DNA from: Puniceicoccaceae bacterium
Lineage (GTDB): Bacteria; Verrucomicrobiota; Verrucomicrobiia; Opitutales; JAFGAQ01
Assembly: GCA_028285755.1 (NCBI GenBank)
Contig: JANQOQ010000008.1
Span: forward strand, 691,399 to 755,398
DNA length: 64,000 nucleotides
Direction of reading: 5' to 3'
Shown here: piece by piece, positions 18,879 through 28,482 of the stretch
Layout of the letters: each line of letters begins with the position of its first letter
Position numbering within the stretch: position 1 is the first letter of the stretch
Position numbers and translations under genes: made by a program
Notes under the pieces: model-generated
Database searches by the model: none
Seen by the model: the letters and a program-made list of their open reading frames with translations, nothing else
Told to the model about the DNA's origin: nothing

Positions 18879-20213
18879 ATGCAAAAGCTCAAACAAACCC
18901 AAATCTTTGGATACGCCGTGGGTGATCTCGGTGTAAACTTAAATTTTCAAATGATGGGCTTCTATCTCGCCTATTTTTATACCGATGTATTTGGGATTTC
19001 CCCCGCCCATGTTGCCGGTCTTATCCTCGCAGCGCGTATATGGGACGCATTTAACGATCCCATCATGGGGTATATTGCGGATCATACCCAATCCCGATGG
19101 GGCCGCTTTCGCCCCTATCTGCTTTTTAGTGCAATTCCCCTTAATCTGATACTGGTGATTTGCTTTATGACTCCGGATCTGAGCCCCACTTTAAAGATTG
19201 TATACGCGTATGTTACTTACATAGCGCATGGCATGCTCTTTACCACGATCCAGATTCCTTACTCTTCACTCAGTGCGGTGATGACCCAGGACCCGCAGGA
19301 AAGAGCAGTCATTTCCTCCTACAGAATGTTCATGGCGGTAGTGGTAGGGTTGTCTGTAGTAGCCATTGGTGTTCGGCCCTTCGTTGATCTGTTTGAAACC
19401 GAGCAACAGGGGTTCTTTGCGGCTGCCATTGTGCTGGGCATTTTTTCTACCGGACTGCTCTGGGCTTCCTTCTTCAATGCAAAAGAGCGTATCCAGGCAC
19501 CTGCGGAAAAATACAGAGTGAAAGATATGTTCCCGATCCTGATCAAAAACCGGGAGCTCATGGTGCTTGCAGTTGCGATGCTCACCAATACCTCGGTTTG
19601 GGTCGTAGGAAATACCGTCGCGCTCTATTACTTCAAATACGTGATCCAGGACACCAGCCTCCAACCCATCTTCTTCATGGTTATGATTCCTTTTAATGTA
19701 CTGGGGGTTTTCCTGACACCCTTTTTGACCAAACGTATTGGGAAACGTAAAGTGTTCATGCTCGGTAGCCTGGTTTTGGCGATATTTTCGATCGGCCGGT
19801 ATTTCGTGCCTGATCCCAATATCGTATTCTTTTTCACGCTCTCCATCATTTGCACCATATCGCAAATGATGTGTGCGATTACCCAGTGGGGGATGCTGCC
19901 GGATACCGTGGAGTATGGTGAGTGGAAATCAGGCCATCGCTCTGAGGGGATTCCGTTTGCCTTCTTCTCTTTTATGCAAAAGGCAGGGATGGCACTGGCG
20001 GCGAGTTTCGCAGCTATGGTATTGAGCTGGACGGGGTATGAGGCGAATACTGAGTTGGTTCCCTTGGCCGAGCAGGGTATCCGTTGGCTCTTCAATATAT
20101 TTCCCGGTATATTCTCTCTGCTATGCCTGATCTCACTTCTCTTCTACCGTTTGGATGGAGACTTTCATAAGCAAATCGTGACAGAGCTGGAATCGAAAAA
20201 ATCCACCTGTTGA
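18879..20213 (+). CDS. MFS / GPH family (glycoside-pentoside-hexuronide) sugar:cation symporter
   Basis: 'YAVGDLGVNLNFQMMGFYLAYFYTDVFGISPAHVAGLILAARIWDAFNDPIMGYIADHTQSRWGRFRPYLLF' is a GPH signature. Confidence 0.93.
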   Translation: MQKLKQTQIFGYAVGDLGVNLNFQMMGFYLAYFYTDVFGISPAHVAGLILAARIWDAFNDPIMGYIADHTQSRWGRFRPYLLFSAIPLNLILVICFMTPDLSPTLKIVYAYVTYIAHGMLFTTIQIPYSSLSAVMTQDPQERAVISSYRMFMAVVVGLSVVAIGVRPFVDLFETEQQGFFAAAIVLGIFSTGLLWASFFNAKERIQAPAEKYRVKDMFPILIKNRELMVLAVAMLTNTSVWVVGNTVALYYFKYVIQDTSLQPIFFMVMIPFNVLGVFLTPFLTKRIGKRKVFMLGSLVLAIFSIGRYFVPDPNIVFFFTLSIICTISQMMCAITQWGMLPDTVEYGEWKSGHRSEGIPFAFFSFMQKAGMALAASFAAMVLSWTGYEANTELVPLAEQGIRWLFNIFPGIFSLLCLISLLFYRLDGDFHKQIVTELESKKSTC

Positions 20214-20225
20214 GTATACAAAAAA

Positions 20226-20243
20226 GCCGTCTGCTAAGACGGC
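20226..20243. terminator. Bidirectional rho-independent terminator between the symporter gene and xylA
   Basis: GCCGTCT-gcta-AGACGGC flanked by A-run on the left and CTTCTTGT on the right; located between convergent genes. Confidence 0.7.
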
Positions 20244-20286
20244 CTTCTTGTATTTAGATAATAGAACCTTGGATCTGAAAAAGTGC

Positions 20287-21615
20287 CTACATATATTGAT
20301 TCAGGATTGCTTCGTAGAGTTCCTGTTTGCCGCTAATCATCTCAGGCTCACCCTGTTGATTTGCATAATCAGCGAGATTTTCGAGCGTCAGTTTACCCGA
20401 TTCAAATTCAGCACCTTTACCTGAATCGAAACTGGAGTAGCGATTTTTTAGCAGTTCCGGATACTTGGATTCAGTTAGGATGCGATCGGCGGTGATCAAG
20501 GCTCTTGCAAAAACATCCATTCCGGAAATGTGAGCAATAAACAGATCTTCGAGGTCAGTGGAATTCCTGCGTATTTTCGCGTCGAAATTTACACCGCCGC
20601 CCTGTAGCCCACCGGCCTGAAGGAATACGAGCATCGCTTCAGTCGTTTCGTATAGATCGATCGGAAATTGATCGGTGTCCCAACCATTTTGGTAATCACC
20701 ACGGTTAGCATCAATGCTTCCCAGCATGCCAGCATTTGCAGCGACTTGCAGCTCATGCTGGAAGGTGTGCTGAGCCAGGGTGGCATGATTCACTTCAATG
20801 TTGATTTTAAAATCATCCTGTAGGCCATTTCTCTCAAGGAATCCGATTACGGTGGCGCAATCAAAATCATACTGATGTTTGCTGGGTTCTGCGGGCTTGG
20901 GCTCTATAAAGAAATTCCCCTTAAAGCCATTGGCCCGCGCATAATCCTTTGCCATGTGAAGCATTTGGGCAAAATGCGCCTGCTCTCTTTTCATGTCGGT
21001 GTTCAGGAGACTCATATAGCCTTCACGGCCTCCCCAGAACACATAATTTTCACCATCGAGTGCAATGGTTGCATCCAGGGCATTTTTGAGTTGAGCTCCC
21101 GCGTATGCGACGGTGTTGAAGTCCGGGTTTGTGGCTGCACCGTTCATGTAACGGGGGTTACTGAAGAGATTGGCAGTGCCCCAAAGCAGTTTTACGCCTG
21201 ACTCCTCTTGCTTTAGCTTTGCATAGTCAACAATGGCCTGAAGGTGTTGTTCTGTTTCTTTCAGGTTTTTACCTTCTTCAATGAGGTCGAAATCATGGAA
21301 GCAATAATAGGGGGCTCCGATCTTGGTGATGAACTCAAACGCCGCATCCATCTTATTTTTTGCGCGGTTGATGGCATCCGCTCCTTCCATCCACTGATAA
21401 AAATGGGTCTGCCCACCAAAAGGGTCAGCACCGGTTCCACAAAAACTGTGCCAATAGGCGATCGCAAAACGAAAATGCTCTTTTAGCGCTTTTCCTGCAA
21501 CGACTCTATCCTCGTCATAGTATTTGAATGCCAGTGGGTTGTCGGATTGTGGGCCTTCATAAGCTATTTTGCCAATACCTTTGAAATATTCTTCGTCTCC
21601 AATGGTGATACTCAT
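20287..21615 (-). CDS. xylA: Xylose isomerase
   Basis: '[61 protein letters not shown]', '[36 protein letters not shown]', '[18 protein letters not shown]'. Confidence 0.98.
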   Translation of the reverse strand: MSITIGDEEYFKGIGKIAYEGPQSDNPLAFKYYDEDRVVAGKALKEHFRFAIAYWHSFCGTGADPFGGQTHFYQWMEGADAINRAKNKMDAAFEFITKIGAPYYCFHDFDLIEEGKNLKETEQHLQAIVDYAKLKQEESGVKLLWGTANLFSNPRYMNGAATNPDFNTVAYAGAQLKNALDATIALDGENYVFWGGREGYMSLLNTDMKREQAHFAQMLHMAKDYARANGFKGNFFIEPKPAEPSKHQYDFDCATVIGFLERNGLQDDFKINIEVNHATLAQHTFQHELQVAANAGMLGSIDANRGDYQNGWDTDQFPIDLYETTEAMLVFLQAGGLQGGGVNFDAKIRRNSTDLEDLFIAHISGMDVFARALITADRILTESKYPELLKNRYSSFDSGKGAEFESGKLTLENLADYANQQGEPEMISGKQELYEAILNQYM

Positions 21616-21649
21616 AGATTTCCTTTTTTTGGGTTACGTAAAGGGATTA

Positions 21650-21678
21650 AATAGTGAGGACATTCTATCAATAGTGAG
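21650..21678. promoter_or_regulatory. Putative AraC-type operator: direct repeat AATAGTGAG x2, 20 bp start to start
   Basis: AATAGTGAG at 21650-21658 and again at 21670-21678, in the xylA / araC-like divergent intergenic region. Confidence 0.4.
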
Positions 21679-21746
21679 TTCTTTTTTGAATAACCGGATT
21701 CGACAAAGAGTTTGCATAATTCTGCAAAATCCCGATAGCATATGTT

Positions 21747-22487
21747 ATGGAGTGTGTTATCGACCAAAGGCAGTTTTTCGATTCAATGGATACTGCGGTA
21801 CTTGCTCTCAAAATATTTGATGATATTCCGGATATTCTATTCTGGATAAAGGATAGCGAGCTTCGTCTGGTTTCAGTGAACACCGCTTTCGTGAATTGGG
21901 TAAATTTACCCTTTGAACAAATTATTGGCTTCACAGACCGGGATTTCTACTATACCGACTTAGCCGATGTCTTCATGAGGGATGATGCGAGGGTTATACA
22001 AACTGGTCAGGAAATCAGGAATAAGGCTGAGCTTTGTGCGAATCGTTTTGGAGGTGTGGAGTGGAGATTAACCTCCAAATTTCCAGTGCAGGGCCAAGCC
22101 GGGCAAATCATTGGAACAACCGGTATATCGAGACCCTTGCAAAGGGAAGATTCCAGGAATTTGCCACAGCAACATCTGAAATTTGCTGAGATCGTGGATT
22201 ATGTTCGCGGGCACATGGGCAAAGAGATTACCGTAGAGAAGCTGGCATCGTTTGCTAATATGACGATTGCTACCCTGGAGAGACGATTCAACGAATACCT
22301 GGGAATAACCCCTCAACGATTTCTACTGGAAACCCGAATGGCTGCCGCTGCCAAACTGCTTCAACACTCCCCGCTGCCCATTACCGAAATCGCGTATCAA
22401 GTCGGCTATCAAAATAATACCTCTTTTTCCAGGGCCTTCAAAAACTACACCGGAAAGGCTCCAAGCCTGTTCAGAAAGAGATCTTAG
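21747..22487 (+). CDS. AraC family transcriptional regulator with N-terminal PAS domain
   Basis: PAS-like 'IFDDIPDILFWIKDSELRLVSVNTAFVNWVNLPFEQIIGFTDRDFY', then HTH 'VRGHMGKEITVEKLASFANMTIATLERRFNEYLGITPQRFLLETRMAAAAKLLQHSPLPITEIAYQVGYQNNTSFSRAFKNYTGKAPS'. Confidence 0.92.
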   Translation: MECVIDQRQFFDSMDTAVLALKIFDDIPDILFWIKDSELRLVSVNTAFVNWVNLPFEQIIGFTDRDFYYTDLADVFMRDDARVIQTGQEIRNKAELCANRFGGVEWRLTSKFPVQGQAGQIIGTTGISRPLQREDSRNLPQQHLKFAEIVDYVRGHMGKEITVEKLASFANMTIATLERRFNEYLGITPQRFLLETRMAAAAKLLQHSPLPITEIAYQVGYQNNTSFSRAFKNYTGKAPSLFRKRS

Positions 22488-22657
22488 ACATTCTAGATAA
22501 TACACAAATTTGCGGGTAATCTGAAAAGAATCCAGGATGTTTTTTCATTTGTAGATTTACTCAACAAATGGGTTGACTTAGGCTGAGCAGCTCAATGTAT
22601 ACTGTATGCGATACGGGTTTGATATGTTTGTCGTATGGGCACTTCAGAACTGCGTCA

Positions 22658-23938
22658 ATGGTTATGAGAAAATTAGTGAACCTGGGTCTTATCAACTTAT
22701 GGATGATCTTTTGTTTCTTCAGCTCCTATGCACTTGCTAGTTTGGCAGAACAGAATATAGAAAGTGATGGGAAAGGGCTAACTAATGTCCCTGCGGTTGG
22801 AATCCTGCCAATGACTTTTCCTGAAAAGCAGTGGGAGCCAAAAAGGTCGGATTTGCTGGGGATATCGCAAGAGTCCCTTGAAACTGCGATTTCCTGGCTT
22901 ACCCCTCTCGTAGAAGATGAAGGTGGAATGGGTCGGGTTATGATCATTCGTAATGGGTATGTCATATGGCAGGGTGATGATGTAGATGCGATCAGCCCTA
23001 CGAACTGCAGTTGCAAAGCCTTTACGAGTTCGGTCGTTGGGAGTCTCTTCGGAGAAACCAATAGTTCTTTAAAAATGATGGGTGCGGACTACGCACCGTT
23101 TTTAAAAAAGGATTACGGGGATTTGAACATGCTTCATTTTATTACGAAAACTACCGGCTACAATGCGGTGGGTTCGACCTATGGAAATAGTTTGGATGGC
23201 AGTAATACGATTGATCAACCCGCCCCCGTTCTGTTTAAGCCCGGCGAAAAATTTCACTATCATGATGATTCCGTCAGGGTGTTCGGTTACATCCTGACTC
23301 GTATGATTGAAGAGCATACGCCATACGATAATCTGCACGACTATTTTCAGAACAAAATTGGAGATAGAATTAGCATGCAGCGATCCCGCTATTACTGGGA
23401 CAATATTGACCATAATGGGAGTGTCGTTAGAGAGTATCCGAGCTCGGACACCCGAGATGCCGTTAATGGGATGCAGATTGCGGTAACTGAGTTTGCCAGA
23501 CTTGCGCATCTTTGGCTGAATAACGGCAAATGGAACGGCGAGCAGATTATTGACTCTGCCTACATTCGAAAGGCGATCAGCCCACAAGTTCCTGATACCC
23601 GGAAATGGCTCAACACAGACGATTTTGATGGCCCCTGGGGCAAGGCAACCAATACCAGCCGTGATAAAAAGCTCAGTAAGCCGGGCCCGGGTAGATACGG
23701 TTACTTATGGTGGACGAATGGGAAGGATGTGGAAGGAAATAAGCTACATCCGGATTGCCCCGATAACATGTATTGGGCTCAGGGAGGTGGCTCGAAGCGT
23801 GTATATGTTTTGCCCGACGAAGGAATGATTGTCATCAGGCTAGGCACCCATCGAAGAGGTGACGGAAGTGACCACCTCGTATGGAATCACTTTATTAAGC
23901 TGCTGCTTGCAGGAATTGAACCTTTGACAAAAAGGTGA
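22658..23938 (+). CDS. Secreted serine hydrolase (beta-lactamase / class C-like, PBP4*-type)
   Basis: 'ISPTNCSCKAFTSSVVGSL' (SxxK-like), 'YHDDSVRVFGYIL', 'YGYLWWTNG', 'MYWAQGGGSKRVYVLPDEGMIVIRLG'. Start chosen at MVMRKLVNLG to match a signal peptide. Confidence 0.8.
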   Translation: MVMRKLVNLGLINLWMIFCFFSSYALASLAEQNIESDGKGLTNVPAVGILPMTFPEKQWEPKRSDLLGISQESLETAISWLTPLVEDEGGMGRVMIIRNGYVIWQGDDVDAISPTNCSCKAFTSSVVGSLFGETNSSLKMMGADYAPFLKKDYGDLNMLHFITKTTGYNAVGSTYGNSLDGSNTIDQPAPVLFKPGEKFHYHDDSVRVFGYILTRMIEEHTPYDNLHDYFQNKIGDRISMQRSRYYWDNIDHNGSVVREYPSSDTRDAVNGMQIAVTEFARLAHLWLNNGKWNGEQIIDSAYIRKAISPQVPDTRKWLNTDDFDGPWGKATNTSRDKKLSKPGPGRYGYLWWTNGKDVEGNKLHPDCPDNMYWAQGGGSKRVYVLPDEGMIVIRLGTHRRGDGSDHLVWNHFIKLLLAGIEPLTKR

Positions 23939-24213
23939 TCCGAATTGCTTCTCCAATGGGAAGGAGTGCCGGATAAAGCCTTCATGGCGATGATGTTGGA
24001 TGCATCTGCTATGGCTGCCAACGCAATTTTATCTGGCTCGTGAGAATGGGGTAGCTTAAAAGTGTGGGGAAACAAGCAGGTCAAATGTGTAGGTTATAAC
24101 AAAGCCAAAGTTGCTCTAGCCAGAAATCTGTCTATGATACCCTTTGCCTTGTGGTAAGATGATAACCAAGATGCATTACAAGTTGGAAAATGGTTTTAAA
24201 AGGAGCTGCAAAA

Positions 24214-24633
24214 ATGATTGAAGCAAAGCATGCAACTGAAAGCGATTTAGATTGGCTACTTCAAGAAGATGAAGTTACGCAAGCATGGGCGGAAAGATGC
24301 ATCAAATACAATGAATATATTGTTGCTTTTAAAAATGGCACTCCGATTGGATTTCTTCGGTATAGCTTATTCTGGAGCAGTATCCCTTACATGGACATGA
24401 TCCGGGTATTGCCTAAATATCAGAAGCAAGGCGTTGGTAGCACTTTGTTTGACTTCTGGCAACAGAAGATGAGGCAAAAAAATCATAAGCTCTTGATGAC
24501 TTCTTCTGAAAGTGACGAGCCCGATCCGCAAGCATGGCATATCCGAAATGGTTTCACAAAGAGCGGAGAGCTAACGTTTGGGCAGTTGCAAATTGCTTCA
24601 GAAACTTTTTTTGTAAAGGAATTAGCAGAATAA
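24214..24633 (+). CDS. GNAT family N-acetyltransferase
   Basis: 'IVAFKNGTPIGFLRYSLFWSSIPYMDMIRVLPKYQKQGVGSTLFDFWQQKM'; ATG at 24214 preceded by AGGAG. Confidence 0.85.
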   Translation: MIEAKHATESDLDWLLQEDEVTQAWAERCIKYNEYIVAFKNGTPIGFLRYSLFWSSIPYMDMIRVLPKYQKQGVGSTLFDFWQQKMRQKNHKLLMTSSESDEPDPQAWHIRNGFTKSGELTFGQLQIASETFFVKELAE

Positions 24634-24660
24634 CAGGTAAGATTTGTCACGCTTTGCAAA

Positions 24661-24747
24661 TGGTACCCGGAGAGGGGGTCGAACCCTCACGACCTTGCGG
24701 TCAATGGATTTTGAATCCATCGCGTCTGCCAATTCCGCCATCCGGGC
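24661..24747 (-). tRNA. tRNA-Leu (CAA)
   Basis: Reverse complement GCCCGGATGGCGGAATTGGCAGACGCGATGGATTCAAAATCCATTGACCGCAAGGTCGTGAGGGTTCGACCCCCTCTCCGGGTACCA; 7-bp acceptor stem, class II variable arm, TTCAAAA anticodon loop, encoded CCA. Confidence 0.95.
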
Positions 24748-24823
24748 AGGTGGAGTAAATTGCGTATTAGGACAAAGATTGCTTGAGAGATCAAGTCTTG
24801 AGTTTATGCGATGTGTTTTGCGC

Positions 24824-25903
24824 TTAAGGGGTTTGTGGTTGAGTGCTTAGGGCGGGTGCTTGCACCATGAGCTCTTCTATGATATCTTCCAGTGCATCCG
24901 GGCTCATTTTTTCTTTGATAAAGGTATGCAAACTGTCCGGTGTGGTGTTCCAACGGCAATACCAGAGGCTATCGCTTTTTTGAAATATGTCGGGGCTGCC
25001 GATGGTTTCGATATCCCAGTATTGGTCATCGGGGCCTGTGCCCCGAACTGCGTAGAGCACTGTTGCCTGGTCGAAGCTCGCACTATTCCAGTTGGCTCGG
25101 TTTCTTTCGTCATTAATGATGCGGTAAGCCTCCCGCACCGGGTTGTGTAGCGATGTGTCTTTAAGTCGGTTGCCGGATTTCAGGGGTTTGCCAATTTCGC
25201 GTCCGAGCAGCTCCATTTTTGTGGGCCAGTTGGCAAATACGTAATCAGCGGCTTCAGCTGCTATGGGGACATACTGTTGTCCCGCGAGGTTCATCGTCAG
25301 GGTATCATCGGTTTCTACAGGAGTCCATATGCCGCCCATTATGACTAAACTGCCAACCTTTTCTTGAACTAGTATAAGGCCTTCAGGATCTTTGAGCAGA
25401 TTGTGTAAATTGGTCACAAATCCTACCGAGATGATCACGACCGAGTTATCCGGTTGGTCTCTCAGGGCGTCTTTGTAAACCTGCACGGCATCGGGTACAT
25501 CGTCCCGGGTAACTATATCGTTGGGGAAAGCCGGGTCTTGTGCGATCATTTGGGCAAAGGGTGCAATGAGCCTAAAGTGGGGGTCGAGTAATTCTCGAGA
25601 ATTCGCATCATTTGCTTTGTAAGCCCCAATCGGGATGTCAGGTCGACCATAGTAGGTGTTGATCGCGTCGATACAGCCGGGCCCGTAGTGGTCGGAGGTA
25701 TTGTGCACGACTGCAAGGATTTCGCACTCGCCGTTATCCTGCATTGCATGCAGCATACCGAGTGCGGCTGCATCATCCCGGTCGGTTTCCATATCAGTAT
25801 CATAGATGACCTTAACAGGAGAAGGTATGAGATGGCTTGCCAGGAAGGCACTCAATAAAATTGCGGGGATCAGCTGCTTGGGAAGGGTATTTTTTACTTT
25901 CAT
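24824..25903 (-). CDS. Nucleoside hydrolase family protein, secreted
   Basis: 'VIYDTDMETDRDDAAALGMLHAMQDNGECEILAVVHNTSD', 'VVIISVGFVTNLHNLLKDPEG'. Start chosen at MKVKNTLPKQL (signal peptide). Confidence 0.85.
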   Translation of the reverse strand: MKVKNTLPKQLIPAILLSAFLASHLIPSPVKVIYDTDMETDRDDAAALGMLHAMQDNGECEILAVVHNTSDHYGPGCIDAINTYYGRPDIPIGAYKANDANSRELLDPHFRLIAPFAQMIAQDPAFPNDIVTRDDVPDAVQVYKDALRDQPDNSVVIISVGFVTNLHNLLKDPEGLILVQEKVGSLVIMGGIWTPVETDDTLTMNLAGQQYVPIAAEAADYVFANWPTKMELLGREIGKPLKSGNRLKDTSLHNPVREAYRIINDERNRANWNSASFDQATVLYAVRGTGPDDQYWDIETIGSPDIFQKSDSLWYCRWNTTPDSLHTFIKEKMSPDALEDIIEELMVQAPALSTQPQTP

Positions 25904-26080
25904 TATTTCGATTGGCTTGGAGATCTTATGCAAATCGGATTGGACTAGCCTGTCAAATGACCAGCCGGAAAAAGTAAGCAAGCTAGATGACTAAAAGTAA
26001 ATGATTACTGATGAAGGATGGGGATCAAACCAGCATTTTGACTTGATCCCGCAGTGTAGTTGTGAACACCTGGAAAGTAG

Positions 26081-26905
26081 TTATTTGAGCATGGAGTCGA
26101 GCATGCGCTCGAAGAAACGGTCGTTTGTCCACTTGCGCACGAAGAGCATGGACTTTGCATACTTGCCGGCTACGTACCGGGTTTTGGGTTTAGATGTGTT
26201 GATCGCTTTAACGATGAGCCGGGTGATCACTTTGGGGTGCGAACCGCCACCTCCTGCATATTCTTTTTCCTGCAACTTGCTGAGCTTGTGAGCAAGGTCA
26301 GCATAGGGTCCGTTGCCGGAGATTTTCAGAAGGTGTTCATTCATGACATCCCCAAACTCCGTCTGGATGGCACCGGGCTCGAGGATGACGACATCTATGT
26401 TGTGTGGTTTGAGTTCATAGCGCAGGCAGTCAGACCAGGCTTCCAGTGCGTGCTTGGTGGCATTATACCACGAGCCCATAGGCACAAATACTTTTCCGCC
26501 GACAGACGATGTATTGATAATGGTTCCAGAGCGTTTTTCGCGCATACAGGGCAAAACCAACTGAGTGAGCCGAGCCAGGCCAAACAGATTGACCTCAAAC
26601 TGATACCGGGCGTCATCGATGGGTGTTTCTTCCATCGAAGCCATCAGGCCGAAGCCAGCATTGTTAAAGAGCACATCAATGCGGCCCTGCTCGTCGATGA
26701 CGGTCTTAACTACTGCCTGTGCATCTTCCTCGCGAGTGATGTCCATTTTGAGCGGGATGCAACCGGCATTTTTAAGATCATCCATCTTTTCGAGGCGTCT
26801 GGCGGCTACGTAGACAGTGTGGCCGAGACCTACCAAGGTTTGGGCAGCATGTTTACCGATGCCGGAGGAAGCTCCGGTGATGAGAATAATTTTTTTAGAA
26901 TTCAT
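26081..26905 (-). CDS. Short-chain dehydrogenase/reductase
   Basis: 'ILITGASSGIGKHAAQTLVGLGHTVYVAARR', 'VLFNNAGFG', 'SWYNATKHALEAWSDCLRYEL'. Confidence 0.95.
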   Translation of the reverse strand: MNSKKIILITGASSGIGKHAAQTLVGLGHTVYVAARRLEKMDDLKNAGCIPLKMDITREEDAQAVVKTVIDEQGRIDVLFNNAGFGLMASMEETPIDDARYQFEVNLFGLARLTQLVLPCMREKRSGTIINTSSVGGKVFVPMGSWYNATKHALEAWSDCLRYELKPHNIDVVILEPGAIQTEFGDVMNEHLLKISGNGPYADLAHKLSKLQEKEYAGGGGSHPKVITRLIVKAINTSKPKTRYVAGKYAKSMLFVRKWTNDRFFERMLDSMLK

Positions 26906-26926
26906 AGTGATTTGTATTATTTACGA

Positions 26927-26952
26927 ATTTACAAAATATGTTATATGTAAAT
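26927..26952. promoter_or_regulatory. Inverted repeat ATTTACA-N12-TGTAAAT, putative TetR operator 1
   Basis: Exact 7-bp inverted arms in the SDR/TetR divergent intergenic region. Confidence 0.6.
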
Positions 26953-26962
26953 ATCTTGACGT

Positions 26963-26988
26963 ATTTACAAAATTCGTCAAGTGTAAAT
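26963..26988. promoter_or_regulatory. Inverted repeat ATTTACA-N12-TGTAAAT, putative TetR operator 2
   Basis: Exact second copy of the arms with identical 12-bp spacer, 36 bp downstream of copy 1 and just upstream of the TetR ATG. Confidence 0.6.
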
Positions 26989-26990
26989 TT

Positions 26991-27533
26991 ATGGAAATTA
27001 CCAGACGTGAAAAAATACTCAAAACGGCATTGGATCTCTTTCTTCATCATGGGTTTGCGAAAGTGACCCTTGTGGATATTGCAGAAGAGGTAGGCATATC
27101 TAGGCCCACTTTGTATCAGGTTTTTTCTAATAAGGAGGAGATTTTTAAGGCTCTAATCCTGAAATGGCAGGAAGATGCGTTGAGCCGAATTGCGGAGAAA
27201 AACCAAGCGCAGCCATCCCTTAGAGAACAGCTGGAGGCGGCTATTGAAGTTTGGATAGTCGAGACTTACATGATGATACAGGCATCCCCGCGAGCGGCTG
27301 ATTTTCAGGATGATACATTCGCTTTTGCAGAAGATGCCATAGAACAGGGGTATGCGGCGTATGAATCCCTTCTCAAAGGTATACTCGAGGGTGGGAGATA
27401 TAAGGGGATGCACAGTATTGGAGACACCGCACAGCTCATGGTGCAGGCATTGCGAGGGTTCAAGGCGCAAGCCAAGACTGTGGAGGAGCTTCGAAAGCTC
27501 GTGCAGCAGTTACTCGATTTAATACTGGCTTAA
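26991..27533 (+). CDS. TetR family transcriptional regulator
   Basis: 'TRREKILKTALDLFLHHGFAKVTLVDIAEEVGISRPTLYQVFSNKEEIFKALI'. ATG at 26991 preferred over the ORF-track start at 26817. Confidence 0.93.
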   Translation: MEITRREKILKTALDLFLHHGFAKVTLVDIAEEVGISRPTLYQVFSNKEEIFKALILKWQEDALSRIAEKNQAQPSLREQLEAAIEVWIVETYMMIQASPRAADFQDDTFAFAEDAIEQGYAAYESLLKGILEGGRYKGMHSIGDTAQLMVQALRGFKAQAKTVEELRKLVQQLLDLILA

Positions 27534-27763
27534 GCGACGGTATCCAGCACAGTGCCGATGGTTTCGTCCATGACTTTGAGCACCTGGGCATTTGCAGCGA
27601 ATGTGTATTGCGCACTGAGAAGCTCCACAAACGCTTCGGGTTCGATCTCTCCCCCTGCAATTTTTAACGAAGCTTTACTCATATCTGCACGCGCTTTTTT
27701 CATCCCGTCTATAGGGATTTCGATACTGGCGAGCGTGCCTCCTACTGCAGATATAGGTGTCAT
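27530..27763 (-). CDS. Small protein resembling the termini of flagellar rod/hook (FlgC/FlgE-type) proteins
   Basis: N-terminal 'ISAVGGTLASIEIPIDGMKKARADMSKASLKIA' and C-terminal 'VELLSAQYTFAANAQVLKVMDETIGTVLDTV' resemble flagellar basal-body rod N- and C-terminal helices. Confidence 0.55.
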   Translation of the reverse strand: MTPISAVGGTLASIEIPIDGMKKARADMSKASLKIAGGEIEPEAFVELLSAQYTFAANAQVLKVMDETIGTVLDTVA

Positions 27764-27924
27764 ACAATAGAGGAAATCGACTTACAGGATGATTATTTAA
27801 GAAATGTCTCATATTTTTAACGTAATCTTTATGGCTGCCTCGGATATTTTGTTCAGATGGATATGCGATTTGTGCTTTTGAACGATGCGTGGAATTGGAT
27901 GGTCTAAGGAATTTAATTCCTATC

Positions 27925-28482
27925 ATGAAAAAGCTGCTCATACTCACGCTTTGTATATATGCGTGTCTAAATGTTTATGGGGATACTGAAAATATTTCTC
28001 CTTTCAAAGGTGAAGTCTACCAGGAAAAAATGGAGGTACTTCAAAGGCAAATACGATTGGAGCGCATTGAGGCTTTGAAGAATAAGGCAGCAGCCGAAAA
28101 GGATGAAAATATTGTCGTCTTTGACCCCATAGAAATTCGTCCTTTCAAAAGCGGAACGGAGCGCTTTATTGAAGGTTGGGCTACAGACCCTTATCAGTTT
28201 TATACAGATGAAGCATGGAAAGATGAGCTAAAAAAACGGGAACCGCTCAATCGATTTTTAAACTCATTTTCACTTCCCTTCTTTGGAATTTCTCAAGTTG
28301 ATTTAGCGAAGATGTTTGTCAGAGATCGTCAAATTGCCAACGAGCTGGAACATGTGAGGCATTTGCGGGCAATTTGGGGTGAGGATGATCCGGCATTTGA
28401 TAAGCGATATGAGACGCTGCGGTTTGATCTGCTTCAAATGAGGCGTGCCGCCATCCCGATAAAAACATTTGAACAATACTAA
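27925..28482 (+). CDS. Hypothetical secreted protein
   Basis: Signal peptide MKKLLILTLCIYACLNVYG; no recognised domain. Confidence 0.6.
   Translation: MKKLLILTLCIYACLNVYGDTENISPFKGEVYQEKMEVLQRQIRLERIEALKNKAAAEKDENIVVFDPIEIRPFKSGTERFIEGWATDPYQFYTDEAWKDELKKREPLNRFLNSFSLPFFGISQVDLAKMFVRDRQIANELEHVRHLRAIWGEDDPAFDKRYETLRFDLLQMRRAAIPIKTFEQY

Noticed and set aside
23939-24189. Non-coding gap with short broken ORFs between the serine hydrolase and GNAT genes; considered a degraded insertion element
   Set aside because: No terminal inverted repeats, target duplication or transposase motif could be seen.
24644-24850. 68-aa ORF and similar ORFs crossing tRNA-Leu
   Set aside because: Overlap a clear tRNA cloverleaf; not credible proteins.
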